Assembly (NCBI RefSeq): GCF_011006175.1
Contig: NZ_CP048795.1
Span: 1,356,491-1,420,490, forward strand
Source: Hydrogenobacter sp. T-8
GTDB taxonomy: Bacteria > Aquificota > Aquificia > Aquificales > Aquificaceae
Direction of reading: 5' to 3'
DNA: 64,000 nt
The position numbers and the translations under genes are program-made. The first letter of the stretch is position 1, and the number at the start of each line of letters is the position of its first letter. Shown here one piece after another: positions 45,046-53,619 of the stretch. Under the pieces are notes generated by a model. It worked only from the letters and a program-made list of their open reading frames with translations. It was not told the origin of the DNA and did no database searches.

Positions 45046-46445
45046 TTTCTGGATATTTAAGTTCAAAGCAAGACCTGGTAGACCTTCTAAACGGTTGTCT
45101 TTTTAACAGAGTGGGCACTCTTGACCTTTTTCTTGGTGTAAAGGTAGTATCCTTGTATACTGAAAGGGGACTAATAAAGGGCTTTAAGCTCGGTGATAGT
45201 GATGAGATAAACACTGAAAACAAGAGGTCCATGCTTTTATACCATCTTTCCGAACTTATGGAAAACCCAGAAGCCTTTTTTACCTTCAAAGAAGGAAAGA
45301 GGGAAAAAATCCTTGAACTTGAAGACCCCATATCAGTAGAAGAGCTTGTGCTTCAGCTTCAGCTGGTTCATAGTGAATTGAAATCTTTAATGGAAAGGGT
45401 TATAACCCCCATGGCTGTGGTCAAAGTTATAAAAAATTTTGAAGAAGCCAGCTTTTATGACAGCAAAAGTGTATATCAGATACTTGTCAGCTCAAAGAAT
45501 AGTCTTGTTGAAGAAATAAGAAGGTTAAAATCCCTTTTTTCCAGTGGCTATTTGGATATAAATCAGTTTTATAATCCCGAATTTCTGAAAGAGGAGATAA
45601 AGTTAGAATACCTTATGAAGGGAGTTGAAGCTGATAGAGTTAACCTTATAACACTTTTAGAAAGTTTTCATTTTAGCAAGTTTAGTGGAATTATTCAGAT
45701 AATGGGTGGTGATTTTGAGTTTGAACTCTATTACAAAAAGGGTAGGTTATCCGCAATCTACCCATATAATTCGGAAATCTTTGACTTTTTCCTCACGCCA
45801 AAGAAAAATTCTGTGTTAAATGTAATAGATATAGGTGGGGATGCCATTGACCTGCTTATGTTAAAACATTCTGAAGAAAAGGTAGTAAGCGGCTTACCTG
45901 GGTCCTTTCTGGAATTGGGTAAGATACTCATAGGCATGGGCACGGAAGGAAGAACAGGCATGATAACCACATACTCAGAAGGCTCAAAAACTTACATAAT
46001 ATACAAGGAAGGGCTACTTCTTGGTGTCGTAGAAGATAGTAAAGAGGGCTTAAAACTGGTTAAAAGCCTGCCGGTTGAAGAAATAGCGTGGATGGATATA
46101 GTCCTATACCAACCGATGGAAAACATAAGAGATGTTATACATCAATTCTTACTTAATGCCATATACAGTATACTCCTCAAACATGCAGGACATCTAAACC
46201 ATATAATACTGGCTCAGCTTGCATCTTCAGATGTTTTGAAGTACCATGAGGGAGTAATAGTTTATAGAAGAATGCCCAGAGGTGAGGAAGGAGTGTTTAG
46301 CTTTCTTCAATTTCTCCTTGACCTCAGCTACAGCGTGCTCGGTAATGAAAGATTAGAAAGAGAGTTAGAAATAGCCTTACAACCCTATAGGGATATATTA
46401 AAAATTCTCAAGGTAGAAGAGTATCTAATGCTTCCTGAGGCATGA
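45042..46445 (+). CDS. triple DUF4388 (PATAN)-like protein, partner of the MglA-type GTPase
   Basis: A 467-residue soluble protein that I do not recognise as a characterised family. Three stretches look like DUF4388/PATAN units: about 8-95 (DLVDLLNGCLFNRVGTLDLF ... ERGLIKGFKL), about 200-255 (LITLLESFHFSKFSGIIQIM ... KKGRLSAIYP) and about 305-375 (LELGKILIGMGTEGRTGMI ... KEGLLLGVVE). In cyanobacteria PATAN domains occur in regulators of motility and heterocysts. It is coupled to the GTPase by an ATGA overlap and overlaps the response regulator start, so the four genes form a signalling module. The role of the protein is inferred from neighbours. Confidence 0.62.
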   Translation: MISGYLSSKQDLVDLLNGCLFNRVGTLDLFLGVKVVSLYTERGLIKGFKLGDSDEINTENKRSMLLYHLSELMENPEAFFTFKEGKREKILELEDPISVEELVLQLQLVHSELKSLMERVITPMAVVKVIKNFEEASFYDSKSVYQILVSSKNSLVEEIRRLKSLFSSGYLDINQFYNPEFLKEEIKLEYLMKGVEADRVNLITLLESFHFSKFSGIIQIMGGDFEFELYYKKGRLSAIYPYNSEIFDFFLTPKKNSVLNVIDIGGDAIDLLMLKHSEEKVVSGLPGSFLELGKILIGMGTEGRTGMITTYSEGSKTYIIYKEGLLLGVVEDSKEGLKLVKSLPVEEIAWMDIVLYQPMENIRDVIHQFLLNAIYSILLKHAGHLNHIILAQLASSDVLKYHEGVIVYRRMPRGEEGVFSFLQFLLDLSYSVLGNERLERELEIALQPYRDILKILKVEEYLMLPEA

Positions 46446-47122
46446 GGGTTTTGCTTGTTGAAGATGACCAGCATCTTGGTAGACTTCTTCTGGATGGACT
46501 GAGCCATGAAGGGTATGAGATTGATTGGGTAAGAGACGGCTATTCCGCAGTAAACCGCATATTGGAAGAAGACTATGACCTTGTGCTTCTTGATATTATG
46601 CTTCCTAAAATGGATGGGATAAAGGTCTGTAAAAGGATAAGGGAGGTTAAGGACATACCCATAATTATGCTGACCGCTAAGGGACAGATCGAGGATAAGG
46701 TGGAGGGGCTTTCTGCGGGAGCGGACGACTACATAACAAAACCCTTTTCCTTTAAAGAGCTTCTGGCAAGAATTGGTGCTGTCCTTAGAAGATATAAAAA
46801 GGAGGGACCTGACACTCTGAGGGTGGGCGAGTTGGAGCTTAGATTAAAGTCCTTTGAGGTATACTACAGGGGCAAAAAGATACCAATGACCCAAAGGGAG
46901 TTCAAACTTCTAAGGTTCCTTGCGGAAAGGGTAAACACCGCAGTAAGCAGAGAGGAGATATACTTGAAGGTCTGGGGCTACTCTTATGGAGAGGGCTCAA
47001 ACGTGGTGGACGTGTATATAAAAAACATAAGGACAAAGTTGGAGGATAAGGACCACAGGCTAATAAGGACGGTTAGGGGCTATGGCTATATGATGGCGCA
47101 AGAGGATGTCAGTAAGGGTTAA
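46442..47122 (+). CDS. OmpR-family response regulator
   Basis: A 226-residue regulator: receiver domain with acidic EDD at 7-9, phospho-acceptor D51 in LLDIMLP, LTAKG and TKPF, followed by a winged helix ending RTVRGYGYMMA. It is coupled to the PATAN-like gene by ATGA and overlaps the kinase by 17 bases. Probably controls transcription in response to the kinase; targets unknown. Confidence 0.93.
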   Translation: MRVLLVEDDQHLGRLLLDGLSHEGYEIDWVRDGYSAVNRILEEDYDLVLLDIMLPKMDGIKVCKRIREVKDIPIIMLTAKGQIEDKVEGLSAGADDYITKPFSFKELLARIGAVLRRYKKEGPDTLRVGELELRLKSFEVYYRGKKIPMTQREFKLLRFLAERVNTAVSREEIYLKVWGYSYGEGSNVVDVYIKNIRTKLEDKDHRLIRTVRGYGYMMAQEDVSKG

Positions 47123-48419
47123 GGCTATACTACTTTTTCTTAGCCTATACTTAGGCAGTGTAGCCTTGTTGTCCTTTTTTAGTCTAATGGTCATAAGGTC
47201 AACCCTTTATAAGTATACGCTTCATTATATGGAGTATCAGGTAAATCCTCTTCTGGATTTTTATAAAAACTATTACAAAAATCCAAACTATTATGCAAAG
47301 TTGCTGGCAGAAGATGTGGTTTCAAGGGAAATAGCCAGTATCCTTGTGGATGAAAAGGGCAAAGTGGTAAAAAGGGAGAGCTTTCTTGATGGAGAAATGC
47401 CAGAAGTGAAAGTTCAAGATATACAAAACATGATAAAAGTGCAAAAAGGAATAGGTAATGACTACGCTTTTATGGTAAAAAGAGTAGGAGATTACCACCT
47501 TATACTCCTTGGAAAACTGGATAGCATAAGAGATGTGGAAAGACAGATAATATTCTTCACCGCCTTGGTCTTAGTTGCTGTTTCATTACCCGCCTCTCTT
47601 CTTGCCTTTTACTTTATAAACCTACTGTTAAAGCCCTTAGCATATCTTACAGAAGTCTCAAGACGCCTGTCAAGGGGAGAGCTTGATGTGGAAATAAGAA
47701 AAAGCGATAGCAAGGATGAGTTTGGTCTTCTTGAAGAAGCCTATGCAAGCATGGTAGAAAGGCTCAAAAGTATAATTCTATGGCAGAGGGAATTTATAAG
47801 AAACGTAGCTCACTCACTAAAGACCCCCCTTACCTACATAAAGGGGCAGGCGGAGCTTCTGCAGAGGAACAAGTATACAGAAGAGGAGCTAAAGGAGGTG
47901 TATCGTAGCATACAGCTTCAGGCGGAAAAGATGGGAAAGCTTATAAACCAGTTAACTACGATAATGAGGCTTGAGTCTCAAGTTCCTCTAAAGGTGGAAG
48001 AGGTTAGTCTAAACCAGGTCTTTGCAGAGCTTGAAGAGGAATACGAGTTTATAAGATCAAGCAGACGGTTTATCGTAGAGTATCTTGATGAGGATGTGGT
48101 GCTATATATGGACAAGGAATACTTCAAGATGGCTCTTAGAAACCTAATAGAAAACGCATATAAATACACAGAAGAAGGTCAAGAAATAAGGCTCTATTTT
48201 AGGGATGGCTGTGTGGCGGTTGAAGACAGGGGTATAGGCATGGAGCATCCAGAAAAAGCTGGAGAGCTCTTTTATAGGGAGGCCACAGACAAAGAAGGTT
48301 CAGGTCTTGGACTTTCCATAGTTAAACTCATAGCCCAAAGAAGCGGTATGAGTATGAAAGTAGAAAGCCAAAAGGGGGTTGGCACAAGAGTGAGCCTGTG
48401 CTATAATTTTAAATTATGA
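47106..48419 (+). CDS. sensor histidine kinase with HAMP domain
   Basis: A 437-residue kinase with two membrane helices (about 7-31 and 149-175) around a 115-residue periplasmic sensor, a HAMP linker (about 177-225), H236 in VAHSLKTPLTY, and a full ATP-binding domain: NLIENAYKY, VEDRGIGM and GSGLGLSIVK. It should phosphorylate the regulator just upstream. The stop overlaps the SCO gene start by four bases (ATGA), and a promoter-like TATAAT lies inside its end. Confidence 0.93.
   Translation: MSVRVKAILLFLSLYLGSVALLSFFSLMVIRSTLYKYTLHYMEYQVNPLLDFYKNYYKNPNYYAKLLAEDVVSREIASILVDEKGKVVKRESFLDGEMPEVKVQDIQNMIKVQKGIGNDYAFMVKRVGDYHLILLGKLDSIRDVERQIIFFTALVLVAVSLPASLLAFYFINLLLKPLAYLTEVSRRLSRGELDVEIRKSDSKDEFGLLEEAYASMVERLKSIILWQREFIRNVAHSLKTPLTYIKGQAELLQRNKYTEEELKEVYRSIQLQAEKMGKLINQLTTIMRLESQVPLKVEEVSLNQVFAELEEEYEFIRSSRRFIVEYLDEDVVLYMDKEYFKMALRNLIENAYKYTEEGQEIRLYFRDGCVAVEDRGIGMEHPEKAGELFYREATDKEGSGLGLSIVKLIAQRSGMSMKVESQKGVGTRVSLCYNFKL
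48399..48407 (+). promoter_or_regulatory. extended -10 for the SCO gene
   Basis: TGCTATAAT (TG, one base, TATAAT) lies in the last kinase codons and ends 8 bases before ATG 48416. No Shine-Dalgarno sequence is seen. Confidence 0.4.
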
Positions 48420-49003
48420 GAAAATTAACAACTCTTATAGTTCTACTGCTTTTGTTTGCCACATCTTGCAAGAGACAGCATGAATTTTACGGACACCTAT
48501 ACGACCAACCTGCATACAACTTTGAGCTTACAGACCATGAGGGAAAAAGGGTAAAGCTCTCTGATTTTACAAACCAGAAAAAGATAGTGCTACTCTTCTT
48601 CGGATACACCCACTGCCCTGATGTCTGCCCTATGGCACTTGAAACCATGGCAAAAGTTATGAAAAATCTCACCCCCGAGGAGGCAAAAAGAGTCCAGGTG
48701 CTTTTCATAAGCGTGGACCCAGAAAGGGATACATCTGAAGTGTTAAAGGGTTACGTTCCTTATTTCAATCCCACCTTCATAGGACTGACTGGGAATGAAA
48801 AGGAAATAGAAAAGACCGCAAAGGAATACAAAGCCTATTACAAGAAGGTAGAGGGTGAATCTGCTGGTGGATACCTTATAGACCACACTGCAACCATATA
48901 CTTGGTCACACCTGACATGAAAATTAAGCTACTTTATACACCTGCAAAGCAAGAGCCAAAAAAGATGGCGGAGGATATAAAATTCCTGCTGGAGAACTCA
49001 TAG
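48416..49003 (+). CDS. SCO1/SenC-family copper chaperone lipoprotein
   Basis: The 195-residue product has a lipobox (LLFATSC), a thioredoxin-like fold and the copper site CPDVCP plus the histidine in DHTATIY. SCO proteins insert CuA into cytochrome oxidase or act in thiol redox. It faces the periplasm, tethered to a membrane. Adjacent two-component genes might regulate it. Its stop overlaps the apparent ATA start of rsmG (ATAG). Confidence 0.92.
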   Translation: MRKLTTLIVLLLLFATSCKRQHEFYGHLYDQPAYNFELTDHEGKRVKLSDFTNQKKIVLLFFGYTHCPDVCPMALETMAKVMKNLTPEEAKRVQVLFISVDPERDTSEVLKGYVPYFNPTFIGLTGNEKEIEKTAKEYKAYYKKVEGESAGGYLIDHTATIYLVTPDMKIKLLYTPAKQEPKKMAEDIKFLLENS

Positions 49004-49581
49004 TAGAACTCTTTTACAGGAACGGTTTTGAACTCTCCAAGGAACAAGTAGAAAAATTTGAGATTTATCTACAGGAGCTAAAAAGATGGAACAGGGTCCA
49101 TAACCTTACCGCTATAGAGGACGAAAAAGAAATAGTCCTAAGACATTTTGTGGATTCGCTGACCGTTAGCTTGTGTTTAAGAGAAAAAGCTATACAGATA
49201 GATGGTCTTTCTGTGTGTGATGTGGGGAGTGGAGCTGGTTTTCCGGGAGTGCCTCTTAAGATATACTACGGGGACAGTATAAACCTAACTTTGATTGAGG
49301 CTGTGGCAAAGAAATGTTCCTTTTTAGAGTATCTCAAGACAAAACTCGGAATTGAATACAAAGTATTATGTAAGGAGGCCCAGAAGGTTCAAGAGAACTT
49401 TGACCTTGTGGTTAGCAGAGCCCTTGGAAAAACTGAAAAGATACTACCTCTGCTCCAAAGGCTATCCAATAGATACATAGTGATTATGAGGGGAGCGGAA
49501 CCTCTTGAAGGATACGACCACTGCAGGATAGAGCTTACAGACATTAAGAGCTACATCCTTTTTCTCGCAAAAACCAGATAG
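49000..49581 (+). CDS. rsmG: 16S rRNA (guanine527-N7)-methyltransferase, non-canonical start
   Basis: The frame contains WNRVHNLTAIEDEKEIVLRHFVDSLTV, the classic RsmG N-terminal part, and the SAM-binding motif CDVGSGAGFPGVPLKI. The only standard start codon in this frame is GTG 49150, which would remove the first helices and the RHFVDS region, so the real start is upstream. No ATG, GTG or TTG exists in frame there. ATA 49000 overlaps the SCO stop as ATAG, with GGAG five bases upstream; ATT 48982, with GGAGG upstream, is an alternative. It methylates G527 of 16S rRNA. The last 31 bases overlap trmI. Confidence 0.78.
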   Translation: MVELFYRNGFELSKEQVEKFEIYLQELKRWNRVHNLTAIEDEKEIVLRHFVDSLTVSLCLREKAIQIDGLSVCDVGSGAGFPGVPLKIYYGDSINLTLIEAVAKKCSFLEYLKTKLGIEYKVLCKEAQKVQENFDLVVSRALGKTEKILPLLQRLSNRYIVIMRGAEPLEGYDHCRIELTDIKSYILFLAKTR

Positions 49582-50291
49582 CCTGTATGGGCGGTCATAG
49601 TGTCCTGAGGTCTAAGGCGGTCTGGGTTAGGCTTGTAGGGTCTGTGAAGTATCTCCAAAACTTCCACATTGCAAAATAGGTTTTCCATTGACTTAAGGAG
49701 GTTGCTTACTTGGTTTGTTGTAGGAAGGATAGTGGCAAAGGGTGCACCAAACCTCAGGACTTTCCAAACCTTTTGTATATATAAGGTTGGTTCCTTCACA
49801 TCCACAAAGACCGCATCAAAGAAGTTTTCCTCAACATCTGCAGACATAAAGTCAAGGTTTTCAAGCTTCACATTCTTGCAAAGACCGAACTTTTCCCAAT
49901 TCTTTTTTGCAAGCTTATAAAACTCTTCCCTTACTTCATAAGCCCAGACCTCACCTACCAACTGAGAAAAAACCGCAGTGGATGCACCACTTCCTACACC
50001 AAACTCAAGAAGTCTTTTGTCCTTTGAAAGTCCAAGTTTAAAAGCTATATAAAAGCTGTCCTTTGGGTATACTATCTGAGTTTTTCTCTGAAAGCCGAGC
50101 AAGATCATTTCTTCGAGGGTGGGATTAAGGACATAAAAGCCGTTAATAAAACACCCAGGCTCTCTTCCCACTATGTCTTCAAACCTTATTACCCTTTCCT
50201 TGTAGTTTAGGCTAAAGTCCTTGGTTAGTGCCTTGAGATACCTTCTATCTTCGCAGACTAACAATATATAATCTCCTTCCCTAAAGTTCAT
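49551..50291 (-). CDS. trmI: tRNA (adenine58-N1)-methyltransferase
   Basis: A 246-residue SAM-dependent enzyme: an N-terminal beta domain, then LLEFGVGSGASTAVF (SAM motif), the YEVRE motif II and a C-terminal RLRPQDTMTAHTGYLVFARK. These are the TrmI features. In thermophiles m1A58 stabilises tRNA and supports growth at high temperature. It is coupled to the small exported protein gene upstream and converges on rsmG. Confidence 0.9.
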   Translation of the reverse strand: MNFREGDYILLVCEDRRYLKALTKDFSLNYKERVIRFEDIVGREPGCFINGFYVLNPTLEEMILLGFQRKTQIVYPKDSFYIAFKLGLSKDKRLLEFGVGSGASTAVFSQLVGEVWAYEVREEFYKLAKKNWEKFGLCKNVKLENLDFMSADVEENFFDAVFVDVKEPTLYIQKVWKVLRFGAPFATILPTTNQVSNLLKSMENLFCNVEVLEILHRPYKPNPDRLRPQDTMTAHTGYLVFARKRM

Positions 50292-50734
50292 CTTAGCTCC
50301 AGTATAGCCCTTCCAAGATTATAGGATGCAATAGAGTATTTTAGAGCATATTCGTAGTCTCCAACCCTGTAGTTTTCTCTTGCAACTTGGTAAAAAAGAA
50401 GCTGGTATGTGTATATCTGAGGATACTTCTTTGAGTATTTTGCGGTTTCGTTTAGAAGAAGGGAAGCCCTTCTTAGTCTTTTGCTGGCAACTACTCTGTC
50501 CTTTCCAAAGCTTTCTGGAAACTTTATGTTTTCAAGAGCCTGCAATATGTTGTCCGCGGACCTCCCTGCTTTTTTATCCCCCTTTTCACATGCTATGTTT
50601 ATAAATATCTCCGCTTCTCGCATCAAGTCTTCGTATATCATATCCTCCCTTAGGGCGAGGAATCTTACCCTAAGGAGCGAGCAGTCTTGAGCGTATGCAT
50701 GTAAAAAGATAGAAAAAAGCAGTAGCCAGAACAC
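50288..50734 (-). CDS. small exported helical protein, function unknown
   Basis: A 148-residue protein starting at GTG with a signal peptide (FWLLLFSIFLHAYA, cleavage after AYA likely). The mature part is helical and TPR-like: two pairs resembling AEIFINIACEKGDKKAG and YQVARENYRVGDYEYALKYS. Probably periplasmic. The TATAAT 9 bases before the start suggests a leaderless transcript. It precedes trmI in a two-gene operon. Family not recognised. Confidence 0.6.
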   Translation of the reverse strand: MFWLLLFSIFLHAYAQDCSLLRVRFLALREDMIYEDLMREAEIFINIACEKGDKKAGRSADNILQALENIKFPESFGKDRVVASKRLRRASLLLNETAKYSKKYPQIYTYQLLFYQVARENYRVGDYEYALKYSIASYNLGRAILELR

Positions 50735-50743
50735 AGTAGAGTT

Positions 50744-50751
50744 ATTATAAT
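50744..50751. promoter_or_regulatory. palindromic divergent -10, trmI operon/DUF503
   Basis: ATTATAAT is its own reverse complement and supplies TATAAT to both strands. It lies 9 bases before the minus-strand GTG at 50734 and 19 bases before ATG 50771. Confidence 0.5.
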
Positions 50752-50770
50752 ATTAGCAATTAGCCTTCGC

Positions 50771-51058
50771 ATGGTATTGGGTTTACTAAGAGTAGAGCTT
50801 TTCTTTCCCGAGAACGGGTCCCTTAAGGAGAAAAGGCACTACCTAAGGTCTATTAAGGACAAGGTGAGGTCTTCCTTTAATGTTTCTGTCTCTGAGGTAG
50901 ACTACCATGACCTGTGGCAGAGGTCAAGCCTTGCCTTTGCATGTGTTTCTCATGAAAAGTCAATAGCGGAAAACACCCTAAGCGGTGTGAAAAAGCTACT
51001 TGAAAGGCACTACCCAGAGTTTATACTTGAGCTTAAGAGCGAATACCTATTCCTCTAA
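50771..51058 (+). CDS. DUF503 family protein
   Basis: A 95-residue protein of the DUF503 (YlxP-like) family: MVLGLLRVELFFPENGSLKEKRH at the N-terminus is diagnostic, followed by the SEVDYHDLWQRS segment. The family is often found near rbfA and ribosome or RNA genes but its role is unclear. Single gene here, diverging from the trmI operon and overlapping the convergent MEMO gene by 4 bases. Confidence 0.85.
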   Translation: MVLGLLRVELFFPENGSLKEKRHYLRSIKDKVRSSFNVSVSEVDYHDLWQRSSLAFACVSHEKSIAENTLSGVKKLLERHYPEFILELKSEYLFL

Positions 51059-52167
51059 AAGCCTATGCTTGCGTAGGAAACTATAGAGTCTGTGGGATTT
51101 TCGTAGTAGAAGCTGTAATCAAAAAGCTCACCCTTCTCAAGCCCTGCCTTCTTTAACATATGGGAAAATACAAGGTTTGTATACTGACCGTCTATGCGTG
51201 TGGAGTTTTTAGTCTCTTGGAGCAGTTCAAAAGCATCATCTCCTTTGAGATTTTGTAAAAGTTCAAGGTATTTCCTGTCTCTAAAGGAAGGGTCATAACT
51301 TTGCATATCTCCGAACTTTTTCCCCACATGGCTTAGGTCAACGCTTGAAATTATAAGGGTGTGATGAAGTTCTTTGTCTATTACCTTTAAAAGGTTTTCC
51401 GCAAGGGTTTTTAGGAAGTCTTTATCTCCATAGGAAACTATAAGGGCTAACGCCTTTGACTCTGGAAGGAGCATTTTTGCATAAATTGAGACAAACTCTA
51501 TGGAATGTTCTTGTCTATAGGAAAAAAGGTCGTGAGTTATGTCAAAGCTGTAGAAGGATTGCAGTTTCTCAAGCAGGTCTTTTCTTGTTTCAAGTATGCC
51601 AAAGGGTGTTTCCATATGGAGAGGTAAGACAGAAAAGGGCATCTCATGCCAATAGTGGGAAACGCCTAATATTACCACAAGCCTTTTGTCCGCCTTGAGC
51701 CTTCCATAACCTTCCCAGTACGTTTTTCTTGCAACTCTTAAGTCCATATGAGGAACCATAAGCCCTAACAGGTCCCTCTTTTCTTTTTCCTCTCCCATGA
51801 GAAAGGCTTTGCAACTTTCCGCATCCTCAGGGTATACCTCACCCACATGGGACATGGGTCTTATGCCTTTGCAGAGCATTTCTTGACGCATGGAATTGAG
51901 AGTCTTTTGGAAATTCTCTCCCTCTAACAGAAGGGATTTTTCAAGAAGCTCAATAAACTCCCTGAGTTCTTGCTCTCTAAGGATTATGCCAGTCCTTTTA
52001 AAAAATTCAGCCCTTAGCTCCTCAAACTCTCTCGTTCCGTCCATAAGGGATAGAAGGAGGAGAGCATGGTAAGACACCAAAAGACCATCGGATATTCCCA
52101 TTGGGTCTTTGAGCCAGAAGGACTTGCCTTGAGGAATTACTTCAAGGGGTCTTATTTTTGGCTTCAT
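51055..52167 (-). CDS. MEMO-family protein (AmmeMemoRadiSam system protein B type)
   Basis: The 370-residue protein has a short N-terminal domain (about 1-120), possibly PqqD-like, and a MEMO domain with metal ligands in MVPHMDLRV, GVSHYWH, EHSIEF and SSVDLSHVG. MEMO is structurally related to extradiol dioxygenases. The other two parts of the AmmeMemoRadiSam set (AMMECR1 and the radical SAM protein) are not in the window. It overlaps the JAMM peptidase by 4 bases, so the two are cotranslated. Confidence 0.85.
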   Translation of the reverse strand: MKPKIRPLEVIPQGKSFWLKDPMGISDGLLVSYHALLLLSLMDGTREFEELRAEFFKRTGIILREQELREFIELLEKSLLLEGENFQKTLNSMRQEMLCKGIRPMSHVGEVYPEDAESCKAFLMGEEKEKRDLLGLMVPHMDLRVARKTYWEGYGRLKADKRLVVILGVSHYWHEMPFSVLPLHMETPFGILETRKDLLEKLQSFYSFDITHDLFSYRQEHSIEFVSIYAKMLLPESKALALIVSYGDKDFLKTLAENLLKVIDKELHHTLIISSVDLSHVGKKFGDMQSYDPSFRDRKYLELLQNLKGDDAFELLQETKNSTRIDGQYTNLVFSHMLKKAGLEKGELFDYSFYYENPTDSIVSYASIGF

Positions 52168-52580
52168 CCAAATATTAAAATCTCTTCCTCTCTAAACTTT
52201 TGGTCAACAAGCTCCCAGCTTCTGTAGGAGACCACCTTGCCTTTGCTTACAGAAAGTATTAGATAAGAAAAGCCTTCAAAAGCCCTCTCCTCATCAAATT
52301 GAGAAGGTCTATCTGGATGGTCGGGGTGGGAATGGTATACGCCTACTATCTCAAGTCCAAACTCTTTTGCCTTTTTCTCAGCCTTTAGGTAGTCTTCCGG
52401 TGCTATCTCGTAGCGGTCGTTCTTTCTATTAGGGTTTGCGTTAGGTGTCTCGTAAGCTCCGAAAACAGTCCTTACATTCCCTTCCACTTTTCCTAAAAGA
52501 AGACCACAGGTCTCGTAGGGATAATCCCTCTCTGCCTGTGCTATGGTCTTTTGAAGAGCAGATCCCTTGATCCTGAGCAT
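52164..52580 (-). CDS. JAMM/MPN+ family metallopeptidase
   Basis: A 138-residue peptidase with the JAMM zinc motif HSHPDHPDRPSQFD and the upstream glutamate in PYETCGLLLG. The ATG at 52580 is chosen because the longer frame (to 52670) reads through the asd stop. Bacterial relatives cut C-terminal extensions from ThiS/MoaD-like sulfur carriers; a MoaD protein is encoded at 24707, far away. It sits between asd and MEMO on the minus strand. Confidence 0.88.
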   Translation of the reverse strand: MLRIKGSALQKTIAQAERDYPYETCGLLLGKVEGNVRTVFGAYETPNANPNRKNDRYEIAPEDYLKAEKKAKEFGLEIVGVYHSHPDHPDRPSQFDEERAFEGFSYLILSVSKGKVVSYRSWELVDQKFREEEILIFG

Positions 52581-52582
52581 TT

Positions 52583-53599
52583 TTACACCATGGCATATTG
52601 TGTTAAAAGTTCTGCTATCTGCACTGCGTTGGTAGCCGCACCTTTGCGTATGTTGTCCGCCACTACCCACATGGAAAGCCCTGGCTCAAAGACCAGGTCT
52701 TTCCTTATCCTTCCTACAAAAACATCGTCTTTCCCTGCCACATCTACCGCGAGGGGATATTGACCCTCCGTAGGACTATCAACCACCACAACACCTTTGG
52801 CTTTCCTTAGGATTTCCCTTGCGGATTCTGGGGATAGTTCAGATTTGAGTTTTACGCTTACAGCCTCTGAATGTCCGTAGAGGACTGGCACTCTTACGCA
52901 GGTTGCGGAGACCCTTATATTGGGGTCGTGGAGTATCTTTCTGGTCTCGTTGAGCATCTTTAGCTCTTCCTTCGTGTATCCGTTTTCTGTAAAAATGTCT
53001 ATCTGTGGCACTACGTTGAAGGCTATTCTTTTTGGTAGTGCCTTTGCTGGTGGTATTTCTTTTCCTTCGCACCATGCCCTTGTTTGTTCTTGAAGCTCCA
53101 TTATAGCTTTTGCACCTGCTCCAGAGACAGACTGGTAGGTGGAAACAACAATCGCTTCTATCCCAACCGCATCGTATATGGGCTTTAGTGCTACAAGCAT
53201 CTGTATGGTAGAGCAGTTAGGGTTGGCTATTATACCCTTGTGGTCTTTGACATCTTCTGGGTTTACCTCTGGCACCACGAGGGGCACATCGGGTTCAAGC
53301 CTCCATGCGGAGGAGTTATCTATAACAACAGCACCGTCGGAAGCAAACTTTGGGGCGTATTCCTTGCTTATAGAAGAGCCTGCGGAAAAGAGTGCTATGT
53401 CTATACCTTTAAAGTCAGCAATTTTATTGAGTGCCTGAACTTTTAGCCTTTCGCCCCTAAAGGTAAGCTCAAGCCCTTCGGACCTTTCAGAGGCGAAAAG
53501 AAGTAGCTCATCCACGGGAAAGTTTCTCTCTTCCAAAACTCGGAGGAACGCCCTTCCAACTTCGCCTGTTGCACCAACTACCGCTACCTTGTAACCCAT
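52583..53599 (-). CDS. asd: aspartate-semialdehyde dehydrogenase
   Basis: The 338-residue enzyme begins YKVAVVGATGEVGRAF (NADP-binding) and has the catalytic cysteine in IANPNCSTIQM, plus the substrate histidine in VPVLYGHSEAV. It makes aspartate semialdehyde for lysine, threonine and methionine synthesis; lysA and thrC are also in the window. TATAAT lies 8 bases before the ATG, preceded by CTGGGA, with no Shine-Dalgarno sequence. Confidence 0.95.
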   Translation of the reverse strand: MGYKVAVVGATGEVGRAFLRVLEERNFPVDELLLFASERSEGLELTFRGERLKVQALNKIADFKGIDIALFSAGSSISKEYAPKFASDGAVVIDNSSAWRLEPDVPLVVPEVNPEDVKDHKGIIANPNCSTIQMLVALKPIYDAVGIEAIVVSTYQSVSGAGAKAIMELQEQTRAWCEGKEIPPAKALPKRIAFNVVPQIDIFTENGYTKEELKMLNETRKILHDPNIRVSATCVRVPVLYGHSEAVSVKLKSELSPESAREILRKAKGVVVVDSPTEGQYPLAVDVAGKDDVFVGRIRKDLVFEPGLSMWVVADNIRKGAATNAVQIAELLTQYAMV

Positions 53600-53607
53600 G
53601 AGTATAA

Positions 53608-53613
53608 ATTATA
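53608..53613 (-). promoter_or_regulatory. -10 element of the asd operon
   Basis: TATAAT on the minus strand, 8 bases before the asd ATG. The upstream bases read TGGGA, like the -10 contexts of lysA and gmk. Confidence 0.45.
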
Positions 53614-53619
53614 TCCCAG

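Noticed and set aside
52581-52670. N-terminal extension of the JAMM peptidase
   Set aside because: It lies wholly in another frame of the asd coding end; ATG 52580 gives the normal family start.
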